Assembly: GCA_027924585.1 (NCBI GenBank) | Contig: BSBM01000779.1 | Span: 15,420,001-15,484,000 of the forward strand | DNA length: 64,000 bases | Source: Larix kaempferi | Taxonomy: Eukaryota; Streptophyta; Pinopsida; Pinales; Pinaceae | Reading direction: 5' to 3' | Translations under genes and position numbers: made by a program | The notes under the pieces: generated by a model | The model's database searches: none | What the model was told of the DNA's origin: nothing | Seen by the model: only the letters and a program-made list of their open reading frames with translations | Part shown: one piece after another, positions 20,761 through 32,149 of the stretch | Numbering within the stretch: position 1 is the stretch's first letter | How the letters are laid out: each line of letters starts with the position of its first letter

Positions 20761-22239
20761 CATGCTCAACTACAAAAATAAGGTTTTAATCTACAAATTT
20801 AATGGGATTTTCCCATTGTCTGCAACTCCCATTAAATGGATTGATTCCTATAGAATCACTTCACATGCAATAATTTTATGTTCCATAGGTTATTTTATCA
20901 TCTATTTTCACAATCTGGTAGACCATAGAAAGGCCATGGAAGAATGATCGTAGTTTTAGGGAAAAGTTGGTGTCTTCTTTAAATCATGGTGTCTTCTTTA
21001 AATCGTTGGTGTCTTCTAGACATTTACATGTAGAGGTATGAGTAAATGTCTACCATACCAAGTCATTATAGAGTGTAATGATTCTCAATGGACCTAATAA
21101 TTGGACTTGGATAGTAGGAATTTTAGATAAAGAGTCAATACAAAGACAAGGAGGTTAAAAGAACCTTGGCCAAGATCCCTTGGGGAATAAAATGGAAAAA
21201 TAACTAACCAAGATGTTGGAAGTACTATGAGACAAACCCCCAAAGTGGTTCTCCAAAAAAGGTGTAGAGCAATAACAATATGTAGCATTTGTGAATGTTC
21301 CTATCCCTTCCTCTAAGGGATGCAATGTGGACATGGGTTCAATCATGCCAAAGGAGCCACAAATGCAGGTTCTCATGGCTAAAAACCCCTAGGGGGGATG
21401 AAGAGGTGGTGGGAACAATACTATTTAGATTAAGAAAGGGAACCAATCCTTTTGACTAATCCAGAGGAAGAGAGGGATACGATGTTACTACAATGTCCAT
21501 TACACTCAATTTAACCCATCAAATGAAAATAAATCTAAAAGAAAACAAAGAGATAATGCCACCATACAAGATACATAATTGAAAGATGTATATGTAGGTG
21601 TTTATATTTAGAAGTTGTAAGACAACCAATAATTCAAATAATGGAATTGGTTTATTGAATTTTGCATCCATACAAAAGCTTAAAAATTAATTATTTGAAC
21701 TTGAATTTTAACTCTTTTAAAGTCATAGATTGAACATGATACCTAAAAATAATGAATATAATTGTAAATCTATCTATTAACAATACAATTTATTTTATTA
21801 TAATTTAAATTTTATATATTATTGATTTTTATAATTATTTAATTATCATTTTTATTCATAAAATCCAAACATCCTCTTAATAATAAAATCCAATTTTTAA
21901 AGTAATTATTATGGAGCAATATAATCATTAGGTGGGGACGACGACACTCAATTCCCTAACTACTTAAACTATACCCAAATTTAAAAAAATAAAAATAAAA
22001 ATAAATTATAAACACCTTTCCTTAAAAAAGGGCATTTTTGACTCATTTTCATTTGAAATATAGAAATTTTAAGGAATGCTCCACTATTTAAAATTTCGCT
22101 CCATTTTCAAATTAATATCAAATCAAAGCCTCAGAACCCTCTCTATGTTGCAGCAGCAGTAAAGTTGCTCCCATGCTATCCCATTGTGTAGCTCACACTT
22201 TCAAAGCGATTAGCTGCAGCATTCCAAGCCACTTCAGAA
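20761..22239. other. AT-rich spacer upstream of the SLBP gene
   Basis: No recognisable gene. 20760-21480 has short open frames on both strands without motifs. 21540-22110 is strongly AT-rich. The last 150 bp before the ATG at 22240 becomes less AT-rich and should hold the promoter and 5' UTR. The only TATA-like word close enough is ATTTAAA near 22085-22091, which is weak. Confidence 0.5.
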
Positions 22240-23463
22240 ATGGACACTGCAACAGCAGAAAGAAGAAGCCCATCTCCTCCTCCTTCTCCAAAGAAACAAC
22301 AGAAGCGTCCGCGATGGAGGAAGGTGGACAGCAGTACCTTCTTCACATTTCCCTCTTCCAAGAGAGTCTACGGGTTTTCACACCATTCTGATGCCAACAA
22401 CAATCCCACGACATCCGATTCAGATTGGAGGTCCTCTCATTACAAGAGCAAAAGTAGGGTCGATCATCATCGCCATGAAAGGCCCAATGCCAAGGCCGAA
22501 GGAGCACCATCGTCATCCTCTGCCTCTGTGTGGGTCAGGGTTTCTGATAAGCCTCCCACTGCTTCCACTGTCAACATCATCCGCGGTGAAGATCTGGAAG
22601 CGTCTGCTACTTCCCCAGGAAAATGCATTCCACACCGTCAACAGCAGAATCAGCAATACTGCCAAGCTTCGCACATGGATATGGATAATGATCAAGAAGA
22701 CGGCGCTGTGGAATGTTCCAGTGACGAAGGGTGTGCTGTAGTGGATGTTTCCCAGAGGTTCATTGTTGCAGATCCTCCATGTAAGTAACTCCATATGATT
22801 TTAATTGTATATTTTATTTTCTGGCTTGCTCAATTCAGTATATGAATAAAACATTTAAGCTTGAATCTATGTGATTTCAGCCTCTGCCAAGGAAAAGCTT
22901 GTCGAATCCGATCCGCACAAATTATGCCAGAGGCAAAAGCAAATTGACTATGGCAAGAACACTCTTGGCTACGAAAGATACCTAGAGCTTGTTCCTCGGT
23001 ATTGGGCCTTGCCTTGTCTTTTAGCCCTCTCGTTCAGTTTTAACGAAATCTTGTAAATATTAGGTTTTGCTCTTGTTTATTATTGTTGAAGGTTAAGGGT
23101 TTTGGTTTGGCTTTGTCTCTCAGAAAGCAGAGGAAGAGATATGTGCATCCTCAAACGCCTAATATCAGGCAGGTGTGCAGCAAGCGTAGCTGGGACGGGC
23201 AGGTCAAGAAGTGGAGGAGAAGACTTCATGAGTTCGACCCACCTGCTAGCGAGAATGAGGAAGCACCTAAGCTGTTTTCTAATGAGGAAGCGCCTAAGCT
23301 GTTTTCTTCTGATAATGGAGATGATGGGTCGTCAACATCCCATAGTCAAGAGGAGAAAGATGCAACATCGATTTCTGGTTCAGAGGGCAATCCCAAAGAG
23401 GAAGCTGCTGGGGTCTCGACAATCTATGACAATTGGGATGCTGATGATGCAGTGGAGCCATGA
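22240..23463 (+). CDS. Histone RNA hairpin-binding protein (SLBP domain), 3 exons
   Basis: Exons 22240-22780, 22881-22998 and 23124-23463 join in phase to 332 codons plus TGA. Both introns are GT-AG (donors GTAAGT and GTATTG, acceptors TTTCAG and TCTCAG). SLBP binds the 3' stem-loop of histone mRNA in animals and algae. The RNA-binding domain is residues 189-260: RQKQIDYGKNTLGYERYLELVPR, then HPQTPN, then RSWDGQVKKWRRRLHEFDPP, the order and spacing of the family. Intron 2 splits it after VPR. The Thr phosphorylated in the animal TPNK motif is present (TPNI, residue 231). The N-terminus has a Ser/Pro start and a basic KKQQKRPRWRKVD stretch (possible NLS). The C-terminus is acidic. No stops or frameshifts occur, unlike everything around it. 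Expression is not shown by sequence. Confidence 0.9.
23254..23307 (+). repeat. 27-bp tandem duplication inside SLBP exon 3
   Basis: Two adjacent 27-bp copies differing by one base, encoding NEEAPKLFS twice, just after the RNA-binding domain in the acidic tail. The frame is kept. Confidence 0.9.
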
Positions 23464-23674
23464 CTAAAAGGGGAAGAATTTGACATCTGCCTGTACATTA
23501 TTGTCATTACTCTTGCTTTGTTGGGGTTTTATTCTATTTCATTAAGTTGAGGGAAAGAGGAGTGATGCTGTTCTGTTAAGTTGAAGTAACAAAACGGATG
23601 TATCGATTTTATACTGAAATCAATTAGGCTCCATACAAGCACAACAGGTGGGTTTTCTTGGTTAGTACCAGGAA

Positions 23675-23908
23675 TGGAATTTGATAGTCCACTATAGTAA
23701 CAAATTGGAATTTGATAGTCCACTATAGTAACAAATTCTTGTCACTGATGTTCGTTAAAATTGTTAATATAATGGTCACAACTGTAAAGCTTGAAGGGTT
23801 GCCCTGGTTTCAAAATCCTACAAATTCTTGTCACTGATGTTCGTTAAAATTGTTAATATAATGGTCCCAACTGTAAAGCTTGAAGGGTTGCTCTGGTTTC
23901 AAAAAACT
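23675..23908. repeat. Tandem duplications downstream of SLBP
   Basis: Two adjacent copies of an 89-bp unit begin at 23731 and 23820 (ACAAATTCTTGTCACTGATG..) with few differences. Before them a 32-bp unit with GGAATTTGATAGTCCACTA is duplicated at about 23675-23737. These lie in the likely 3' UTR or just beyond it. Confidence 0.85.
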
Positions 23909-23969
23909 ACCTGATTAAAAAAAAAAAAGCTGGGCAATCGACGAGCTTGGTGTTGTTTGGGCATGTGGT

Positions 23970-24520
23970 TCCATTCAGGGAACAACTCAATTCTTTGTCC
24001 GATTGCCTGCTTTTCCTTATTTCAACCAAAAAAGGAAACAGTCGGTTGTTTAAATTCTGGCAAAGTTCAGTTGTTTCCATTCTGTCAGCCTTTTTTTGAA
24101 TGATTATGACCTTGCCACACATATTACAAAATGTAATTAAATTTGTTAAGCTTTGTTTTTATTTATTATTGATATATGAGATCATACTGTTTTTATTTAT
24201 TATTGATATATGAGATCATACTGGGCAAAATAGTTTTCCTTATTTCAACCAAAAATGGAAACAGTCAGTTGTTTAAATTCTGGCAAAGTTTAGTTGTTCC
24301 CATTTTGTCAGCCTTTTTTGGAATGATTATGACATTGCTGAATTTATTACAAAATGTGGCTTGATTGGTTGGTGGAATTTGATTGTTCCCATTTTGTCAG
24401 CCTTTATTGGAATGATTATGACATATATGAATATATTACAAAATGTGGCTTGATTTGTTGGTGGAATTTGATTGTATATAAATATGTTAATCTGGGCAAA
24501 AGAGTGAAACCCATCTAACT
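23970..24520. repeat. Nested imperfect duplications
   Basis: A segment of about 110-130 bp with TTATTTCAACCAAAAA.GGAAACAGTC..TTTAAATTCTGGCAAAG occurs at about 24015-24125 and 24240-24355. Its end (CCCATTTTGTCAGCC to ACAAAATGTGGCTTGAT) is repeated again to about 24475. A 37-bp unit with TTATTTATTATTGATATATG is tandem at about 24155-24228. This is repeated local duplication rather than a known transposon. Confidence 0.75.
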
Positions 24521-25970
24521 CCAAGACTTTATCATGTGAACTTTTACTTTCAATTCACAATGCTCAACCATTTGAGTGAACCCATCTGATTAATATTACT
24601 TGTGTCAACATCTTTGCTATATTGAGATGTATCAAATCCTTTGATGCAAACCTTTATTTCAAATTTGCACTAAAAAGGTAAAAAATCTATTAATTTTTTT
24701 AAAAACAATGTGCTAGTATTATCCATGTTACAGTACAACATTTATATCATACTAGGGTTATAGAATGCATCTCAATACAATAATCTCATAAAATGAAACC
24801 TTTTTTAAAACAAGCTTATCCTTCAATTTTTATGAGTAAAATATACCTATAATGAAGAGCTTATAAAATGTTTTTTTGATGTTCTTTTTAACAAAACTTG
24901 TTAATATTTGTATTAGTAAAAAATTGTGGCCTGGTTGGTCAACTTAATAATACAATCAAAGGTTATCCTTGTTTTAATATTAACAAAAAAACCTCAATGA
25001 AAAGAGATGCAGCCAGCAAGGTGATAATATATTTGCAAAGGAGATACCTAGATTTCTACTAGTATAAATTGTAAAGGATTGGTATGATCATAACTATTTT
25101 GCAATACATAAAGAGATATTATTCTTAATGCAAGGCATGTGTACTAAATACTTCAATTTGACTGGCATTAGAGGGTTGAGAGTCTTTAGGCTCCATATCT
25201 TATCTTCTTGAGCTTGATGGACCATTTCATCTTCCGTGAATCCTTCAAGAATAGACTCATTTGCCATTCTGTAATTTGATGTTGTTGATAGAGCATCCTT
25301 GTTTTGGTTGGTAAATTGATTTTTAATGGAGAGATTCAGTTTCAACAACCTAAATTTCCTCTTTGTTGGAATATTATGTTCATCATTGCTACATGTTGAT
25401 TGTTGTTTGCCTTCTCATTGTCATGAACCTTAATTGTAATAGAGAATCCCGAAATCCTATTCTCTTTGATGAGGTCCTCATGTTTGTGCAACACCTTTTG
25501 AATTTCCTTGATATTTGATTTAGAGTAGCTCTCACGATTCCTTGAATTGACCATGTTTTCGCTTTTCCCAAACTATAGAGACTAGAAAGCAAAAAAAAAT
25601 GCGAAGAATCTTCCTTTATTCCACACCTATTATGGACAATGTTCAAACAATCTAAAATGCCAAATGGAGGATGAAGATTTACTAGTTGAATGCCAATTTT
25701 TCACTTGATTGAATTCACAAACAATTGGCCCAACACATTGAAAATACAATCCAAGCTTTGGTTACAAAATGCAAATGCAAAAGATAGATGAATATACCCA
25801 CTTTCAGCTAGTCCTTGATTACGATTTGCCCCCCAAGACAAATGCAAACATACAGTTTCTTCCTTGATTTGATCAAATAATATAGTGAAGGAGAGTATTG
25901 TTCAGGGGTCTACTTAACCTGATATATTCTAGCAACACTTGTAGAAGTTTGAGGTACCTACTACAGTTGC
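24521..25970. other. Unassigned spacer, possible old retroelement debris
   Basis: AT-rich with no clear gene. On the minus strand at about 25870-25900 there is an EQYSPSLYYL-type stretch resembling the connecting region between integrase and RT of Ty1/copia, which would fit the copia element cut at 30403. Short minus-strand frames at 25094-25646 show no domain. Confidence in any assignment is low. Confidence 0.3.
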
Positions 25971-28900
25971 TGTCACCTACCCAATTTCTGAATTATTATT
26001 TTATTGGCAAAATACTTTATGTTAAATTTTAATTACTGAATTATTATTATTTAATAAATTAAAGTAGGAGACAAACACCCAAGGGAATTGTTAAATGAGT
26101 GTTCACTGACCCACTAGGAGGAATGGAAGCTATTAGAAGGCATGGGACAAATGGCAGCAATTGCACTTCACCACTAGTTGTTGGTTATGGGATAACTACC
26201 CCTACAAATGTGGCATTATCCCCCAGGTGGAGGGAGTGAGCAGGCAGCTTATTTAATGACCAGTTAACAACTGAAAAGGCCTAGGCAGCCTACATAAGGC
26301 AAATTCGAATTGAGCAGGCAACTCTTACACAATATTTTATGCAGAAATATACCTCATGTGCATCAGGTGATGACTGGGAGATTCGAATAGGGGGGCTATG
26401 TGAGTGCATTGTAAATCTGCAAATTATTCGAAGAAGGAGAACCAGAGATGCTGGTGCAAGTCCTTTTGACTACTAAGTCATAAAGACTGAATAACTATTA
26501 CTACTGCAAGTTGAGGTCCTAAGCTTCTAGGTTTCTTCCTCCTGGTGGTTCAGTGAACAAGCTCGGGGGTCTTAAGGAAAGTAACTTGGTTGTCTTCAGG
26601 AATTAGTTGGGTGGAATAGGCTCCTTGGGTTGTTTGTTTCCCTACAGATTAACCAGGTTTTGCTGTTTCCTATTTTGTTTACAGTTTAATAATTCTGTTT
26701 AGTAAAATCGTCAAACTCTGTTTTATAAGTGTATTTATTTAAGATTAGAAAATCGACTCTATATTTTTCCACATGCTGTTATTTGCATTGTACTCTAGTA
26801 TAGAGAAGCAAATTAAATAATAGATGAGAGATAGGTAGACTGCCATTTGAATTGTAATTATAGTAAGTGATTTGTTGCCATTCTAACCTATATCTAAACA
26901 AAGTAAGAATTTACTGTATAAGTATAAACAGTGTGATAGGATTCTTTTGTTATCTCATAAAATATAAATCTAGTTTAATTTCTGCACAGTAATATATTTT
27001 CCTCCTATTTCCATTTAATCAAGAGAGTAAACAAATGCAATTAAAATCCTGTATATCATGTTTGCCAAGAAATAATATGTCCAGGGTTCGTTTCACAGTT
27101 ACAAGAACTAATTAACTTGTAATTTTTCTGATCATCCTACATATTTAGGTTCTGCATGAGTTTTTCTATTTTGATTTCATATATTTATTGTTATTGTAAT
27201 AGTCTCAAAAACTAATACATAACAAACCCTAATTCTGTTTTCAAACATCGTATTTTATTTTTCTCTGGATTTATTCCTAACAGCTGTAAAAATAAATATA
27301 ATCCTTTCAGAAAATCATTACAAGAATTCTAGAATTAGAAGCTAAGACACAGTAATTTACACGCAAGCATATTGTAGAACAGTACTATATAAATTTTAGT
27401 ATTCACTTTTAATTTCATAAAAATCTAAGGTTTCCAGTTTTTGCTTCCAAGTTCTTTTCAAAACCCTAAGGTCGACTCTCGACCCTTTAAGTATAACTGT
27501 TTTAAACTCTATTGTTAGAAGTCACATAGACTTTTGTTTTTCGAGCTTCAAACTCTGATTGAAGGCGTGGCTAGGGTTCTAGTAACCCTGCCAAAGATAC
27601 AAATTCATTTTACATAAACAAAACATTGCATTAAGCAATTTATCACTCTACAGTTGCAGGTTCGAGTCGCATTCATCCAACATTCCTAATTTTTCTACGA
27701 ATGTTTCCTTTACCATTACAAAAATCAAACCACTGTGTTTAGTAAACAATAGTATCGAAACCCCGAACTAAAATAGCACAACGTTTAAATCTACCAGAAT
27801 TATGTTTATTTCCAAGTCTAAAGACTTTCAACCATTAACACAAACTTGCACACTGTACAATAGCCATTTGGTCACTGCTTAAAAACAAACATTTTCCGTA
27901 CAACGTTTCTTAAACAAAACTTTTCATTATGAATGAGCCATTGTTTACAGAAGAAAGAAAGCTCTCGGCTCCTTGGATTTCCTGTCTGAACAATGAAAGA
28001 AGTTCGATAGAGTTTACAACGAAACCCTTTTAAGAGTTCAAAGTATAGGGTATAACCCTTAACAAAGCAACATCGTAAAAACCAGTTTGAGAATCTTTGC
28101 TAACACTACAACATTACATTTCGAGTAACAGCTAGGGACAGAGGACTTATCCTCTTTACAACTTGTTCAAACAAAAACTTAAAGATGACCATCACTCCAG
28201 TTAAGGATTGCTTTTCAACTCTCGTCTTTTGTTTTCACCATGCCAAAGGTACCTATGAGGGTTTTATGAACCACCGAGGCTTACCAGGAGGGTGTTGCAG
28301 CATCCTCAGCCTGATTTTGAACATAGCAAACCACCAATGAACTAAACCTGCCAGTTAAAAATTTCTACAAGTTAAAACAAAGAAAATTCATATATCTTTT
28401 AACCTAAAAAAAAATTATTGTTTTGTTATTGAAAAAGCTTACCTTGACAACGAAACTCCTGAGGTTCGACACTTCACACCAGCAAGAAGATGAACCTTAG
28501 TTTTTGCAGCATTTACGAGTTGCGAACTCAAGAACAAACTTTATAACAGGGAGAATCGAACTCTTGTTCCAAATCACACTCCATCAATTGACCCTAGAAA
28601 TTTCTAACTCTTACAATGGCTGAATCGCGGCTCTTCTTCACCAAGATCATAGTCTGTAACCTTTAAAAATTTCACTCACAGGTCTGAGGTTCAAAACTTC
28701 TCAACAGCAAAAACTTCAAACCCTACATCGTAGCAATACTGTTGGCCTTGCTACCTCACAACTAACGCAACAATGAATGATAGGAAGAACAATTTTCATT
28801 ACTTACCACGCAAAGATAGGGTTTCTTTGTTAACCCTAGATCTTGACAAGATCAACGGTGCAAGAGTTTCCAACCGGCACTTTGAATTTCGAGAAATAAT

Positions 28901-30402
28901 GGCAATCAATACCACATTGATTGTTAATCTACCAAGTTGCCAACTCAACTGTTATGAGTCATATCAAGACACCACTAAGCATAATATGGTAACACTGTTA
29001 CATAGAGGAAATCCACATAAGCATCTACTTCGCTCAGCTAATAGGCTTGATACCTTCTATCATGTGAAGAACCATTACATGGTTATCCAATACAACAATC
29101 CACCAGAGACTTATATAGAAGCATTAATGACCCAGTCTCAATACTTTAAACCTGCCAGCTTTTGTTGATAAGGAATTTAATTCCTGTTCCATCCATTATC
29201 AATACATTAGCTTATGCATTTTGGTATAGTGTAAACATTGTATCGTTAATATGTAAAGTCGCTATCATAATATGCATGGTATTTTAAATGTCTCTATGTG
29301 TAAATATTTCATAACACTTCAATGTATGGAATTCAAAGTTTATAGTTGCAATTCTTTTCAGTTTAGGTATTATAATAATAGTAACACATCATTGACATAT
29401 GAACACATAATACTTATGTCACATTATATTTCCATGTTATGGATACATCGTGATATGGTATTGCAATCCAACCTAACATAACGATAGTTAATATGCATAA
29501 TGTTTGATTATATATTTGCATAATTATCATATGCCACAATTATATCATCTCTTTAGTAAGTGTTTAGACCTTAGGAAAAGTCTTTTTGGTTTCACGCTTT
29601 AGCCATGCTTTTTAAAATCATTGATAAATATGAGACTGAAGAATATTCTAAAGTACTGTTGATACAAAAATATATTTCTGATAGTTTCTTTTGAATTAGT
29701 ATAAACTCTAATTTCTTCGAGGCTTCAAATAGAATTATAAATGGACAACTGTAATACTGTTTAATATTTACAATAATAGCAATGTAAACATATTTGACGA
29801 CGTGATTTCAGTATGGTGGAACGTTGAAAGCCATCTAGGAAATAGGAATAGGAACCAAAATATCCATACCTCTAGTAAACTTGAATTGCATAGAAATACT
29901 TAGAAATTATCACAATACAATGACGTTACTCTTGAAAGAATATTGTACTCTAATTTCTTGTTATCGTAGGAATTCTTACCTGTTTTTCTGCACATGGGAA
30001 AATGGAATTCAAATGCCTTAGCTAAACATAGCTAAGTAAACCCCAGGGTACCTTGCAGGACCCCTTTAACATCAAAGAAGCAAACTGTCAGTATTCCATC
30101 AAAATTACACTTAAGTACATATAGTGCACAGCTTATATTCACATTTAGAACTATTGATCTCATTACTTAGGAATTACAGTTAACACTTTTCAGTGTCGTA
30201 AGTATGATAAAAGAATTATGACGTGTCAAAATATTTAAATGTCTCTAGCTAAAAGAATTCATTAATTAATTTGTCTTTGCGTAATGGTTTAACTAATCAT
30301 TGCTACCTTCTTAAGCATTTATTACTTCCGCAATAGAAATGATAACATTTAATGCTGTTTTAAAAAAAAATTAAATTTTTGTGAATTTAGTGGGATGTTA
30401 CA
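25971..30402. mobile_element. Unidentified insertion interrupting copia D2
   Basis: Copia D2 coding (minus strand) breaks off at 30403, next to TGTTACA on the plus strand. About 4.4 kb further left, TGTCACC follows GTTGC at 25966-25970, while GTTGT lies at 30403-30407: a possible 5-bp duplication with one change. Both ends read inward as TGT.AC..CCCA followed by AT-rich sequence, as in gypsy-type LTR starts. I find no matching direct repeat, however, so the ends may belong to two elements in opposite directions. No RT, integrase or transposase is seen. On the minus strand a CTATATAAG box at about 29115 resembles an LTR promoter. Confidence 0.35.
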
Positions 30403-30862
30403 GTTGTTATTTTTCATTTTAATTTTTTGGCACAATTGGAATTTCACTTTCTTTCATTTCATCAAGTACTGTGTATTATGTGTTTTATTTTTCCAGTTTC
30501 TTTCCCTGCAATTGATCTTTGTTCATGACATTTTCATTGAATACCACATCTCTACTACTACTGATTTTGTGATTTTCATAATCCCATAAGCGATAACCAA
30601 ATCATCAACTCCGTATCCAATAAAGGTACACTTCTTGGATTTAGCCTCAAGCTTTGTTCTATGTTCTTTATCAACATAGACAATTTCTCACAACCAAAAG
30701 TCTTCATAAATGTGTAGTTTACCTTTTTACCTATCCATGCCTCCTCTAGAATTCCACCATCCAAGGATATTGAAGGCCCTTTGTTGATTAAGTAAACAAA
30801 AATATCTACAACATCTTCTCAAAATTGTAAGGGCAACCTTGCATGCAATCTCATACACCTTG
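30403..30862 (-). pseudogene. D2 integrase C-terminal part
   Basis: Minus-strand copia integrase continuation. LDGGILEEAWIGKKVNYTFM then KTFGCEK are the typical P.E.W.GK.....L..FGC blocks, with a degraded GYG-type region and RDVVFNENV following (family norm SRDV.F.E). Frameshifts separate the first part from D1. It ends at 30403 where an unrelated sequence begins. Confidence 0.8.
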
Positions 30863-32127
30863 TGTTAATTTTTTATCTTTAATTCGGAGCTGCAATAGTA
30901 CTTGAAATCAAATAACAATCATACACATAAGCAATCACATTCGACACATGAATTTACCCTGGGGAAACCCTCTATGACTTGAGGGAGAAAATCCTAGCAA
31001 AACATTCCTTAGTATATTGATAGATAGCAGAGAATGTCTTTTACATCAAGCACCCCCAGTGCAATCTACAGAGAAAGAGAGATAGATATAGAAGAGAGAC
31101 TTAGAATAATAATTCTCCAATCAACCAATTCACAAATATTGGTCTCATGCACAAATTTACTTCATTGGAATTCGCTCCAACCTTGGAGACATCAATCTTG
31201 CATGGAGAAGTGCCCCACTTCTCATGCAATAGGTTTAATTCACAGTAATGACTTCATGATGAACTTACCCTTTAATTGAAATTTTGCCCACTTAGTTAGG
31301 TGGCTAACTTAAGTGTCGTCATGCAAGTGTCGCAACTCAAGTGTCTTCTTTTAGTTAAACACAAGTGTCGTCTTTTAGTTTAACATAAGTGTCATCATGC
31401 AAAAACACTTAGTTAACTAGATCTTCTTTGTTATCACTTAGTTAATTCTCTTAGCTGAAATATTTCTTGTTAACATCACTGGAGTGAACAATTCGAGTTC
31501 TTTGATTGACTGAAGTCTTCTTTGTTAATACCACTGAATTTTAACAATTCAAATTCTCTCTTAATTAAATTAAGTCTTTATGTGTGCAATTTGAATTCTC
31601 TCATATCTTATCTCATATTATACGCATGGTCCACATGTGCCAACTTAATCAATTATCATATCAAATATACTAAGGAATACTAAGGATATTTTCCCAATGA
31701 TGTGATCATATTGTTCTACTATCGTTTCAAGTGTTTATATGCTAAAGTAATTCACTCTAGAGGTGTCCAATATCTAGAGGAGACTTAATAGCTCAACCAT
31801 GCTTAGTAGTACATCATGCACCATACATGCTTCGACATGCAAAGCATCACCTCAACACATAAGGAACCACCTCAACACATGAGGATCTGTCTTGACACAC
31901 AAGACCTTGGCCTTGACTAGCAAGACTGCACAACATCACCACTTTGGCATACAAATAACTTGCCTCAACACATGAAGCTTATCCATTCTTGAGTCCAACT
32001 CAAGATTCTTCTCCAAGTTTCCTGGTTCCAACTCAGGCTCCTATAAGGCACTACCTCGACACACGAGGCTCAATCTTGACACACAATATTGACTTGGAGA
32101 ATGACTCATGATGCTGTAAATTTAACA
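30863..32127 (-). repeat. D1 3' LTR
   Basis: 1,265 bp, on the minus strand starting TGTTAAATTT and ending AATTAACA. It matches 36042-37302. It includes repeated AAGTGTCGTC and TTTTAGTTTAACA words at about 31310-31400. Confidence 0.92.
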
Positions 32128-32137
32128 CTCCCCCTGA
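32128..32137 (-). other. D1 polypurine tract
   Basis: TCAGGGGGAG on the minus strand, immediately before the 3' LTR. Confidence 0.8.
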
Positions 32138-32149
32138 ACGAGGGAGGCA

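Noticed and set aside
22176-22794. Other-frame and antisense open frames over the first SLBP exon
   Set aside because: Only the 22240 frame splices in phase into the SLBP domain. The others have no continuation or motif.
25094-25646. Minus-strand frames of 70-85 codons
   Set aside because: Too short and without domain similarity. At best they are debris of copia D2, so they are mentioned only in the spacer entry.
28773-29168. 131-codon plus-strand open frame inside the unidentified insertion
   Set aside because: No domain, signal or codon pattern supports it. The opposite strand has a TATA-like box in an LTR-type setting, so this is more likely non-coding LTR sequence.
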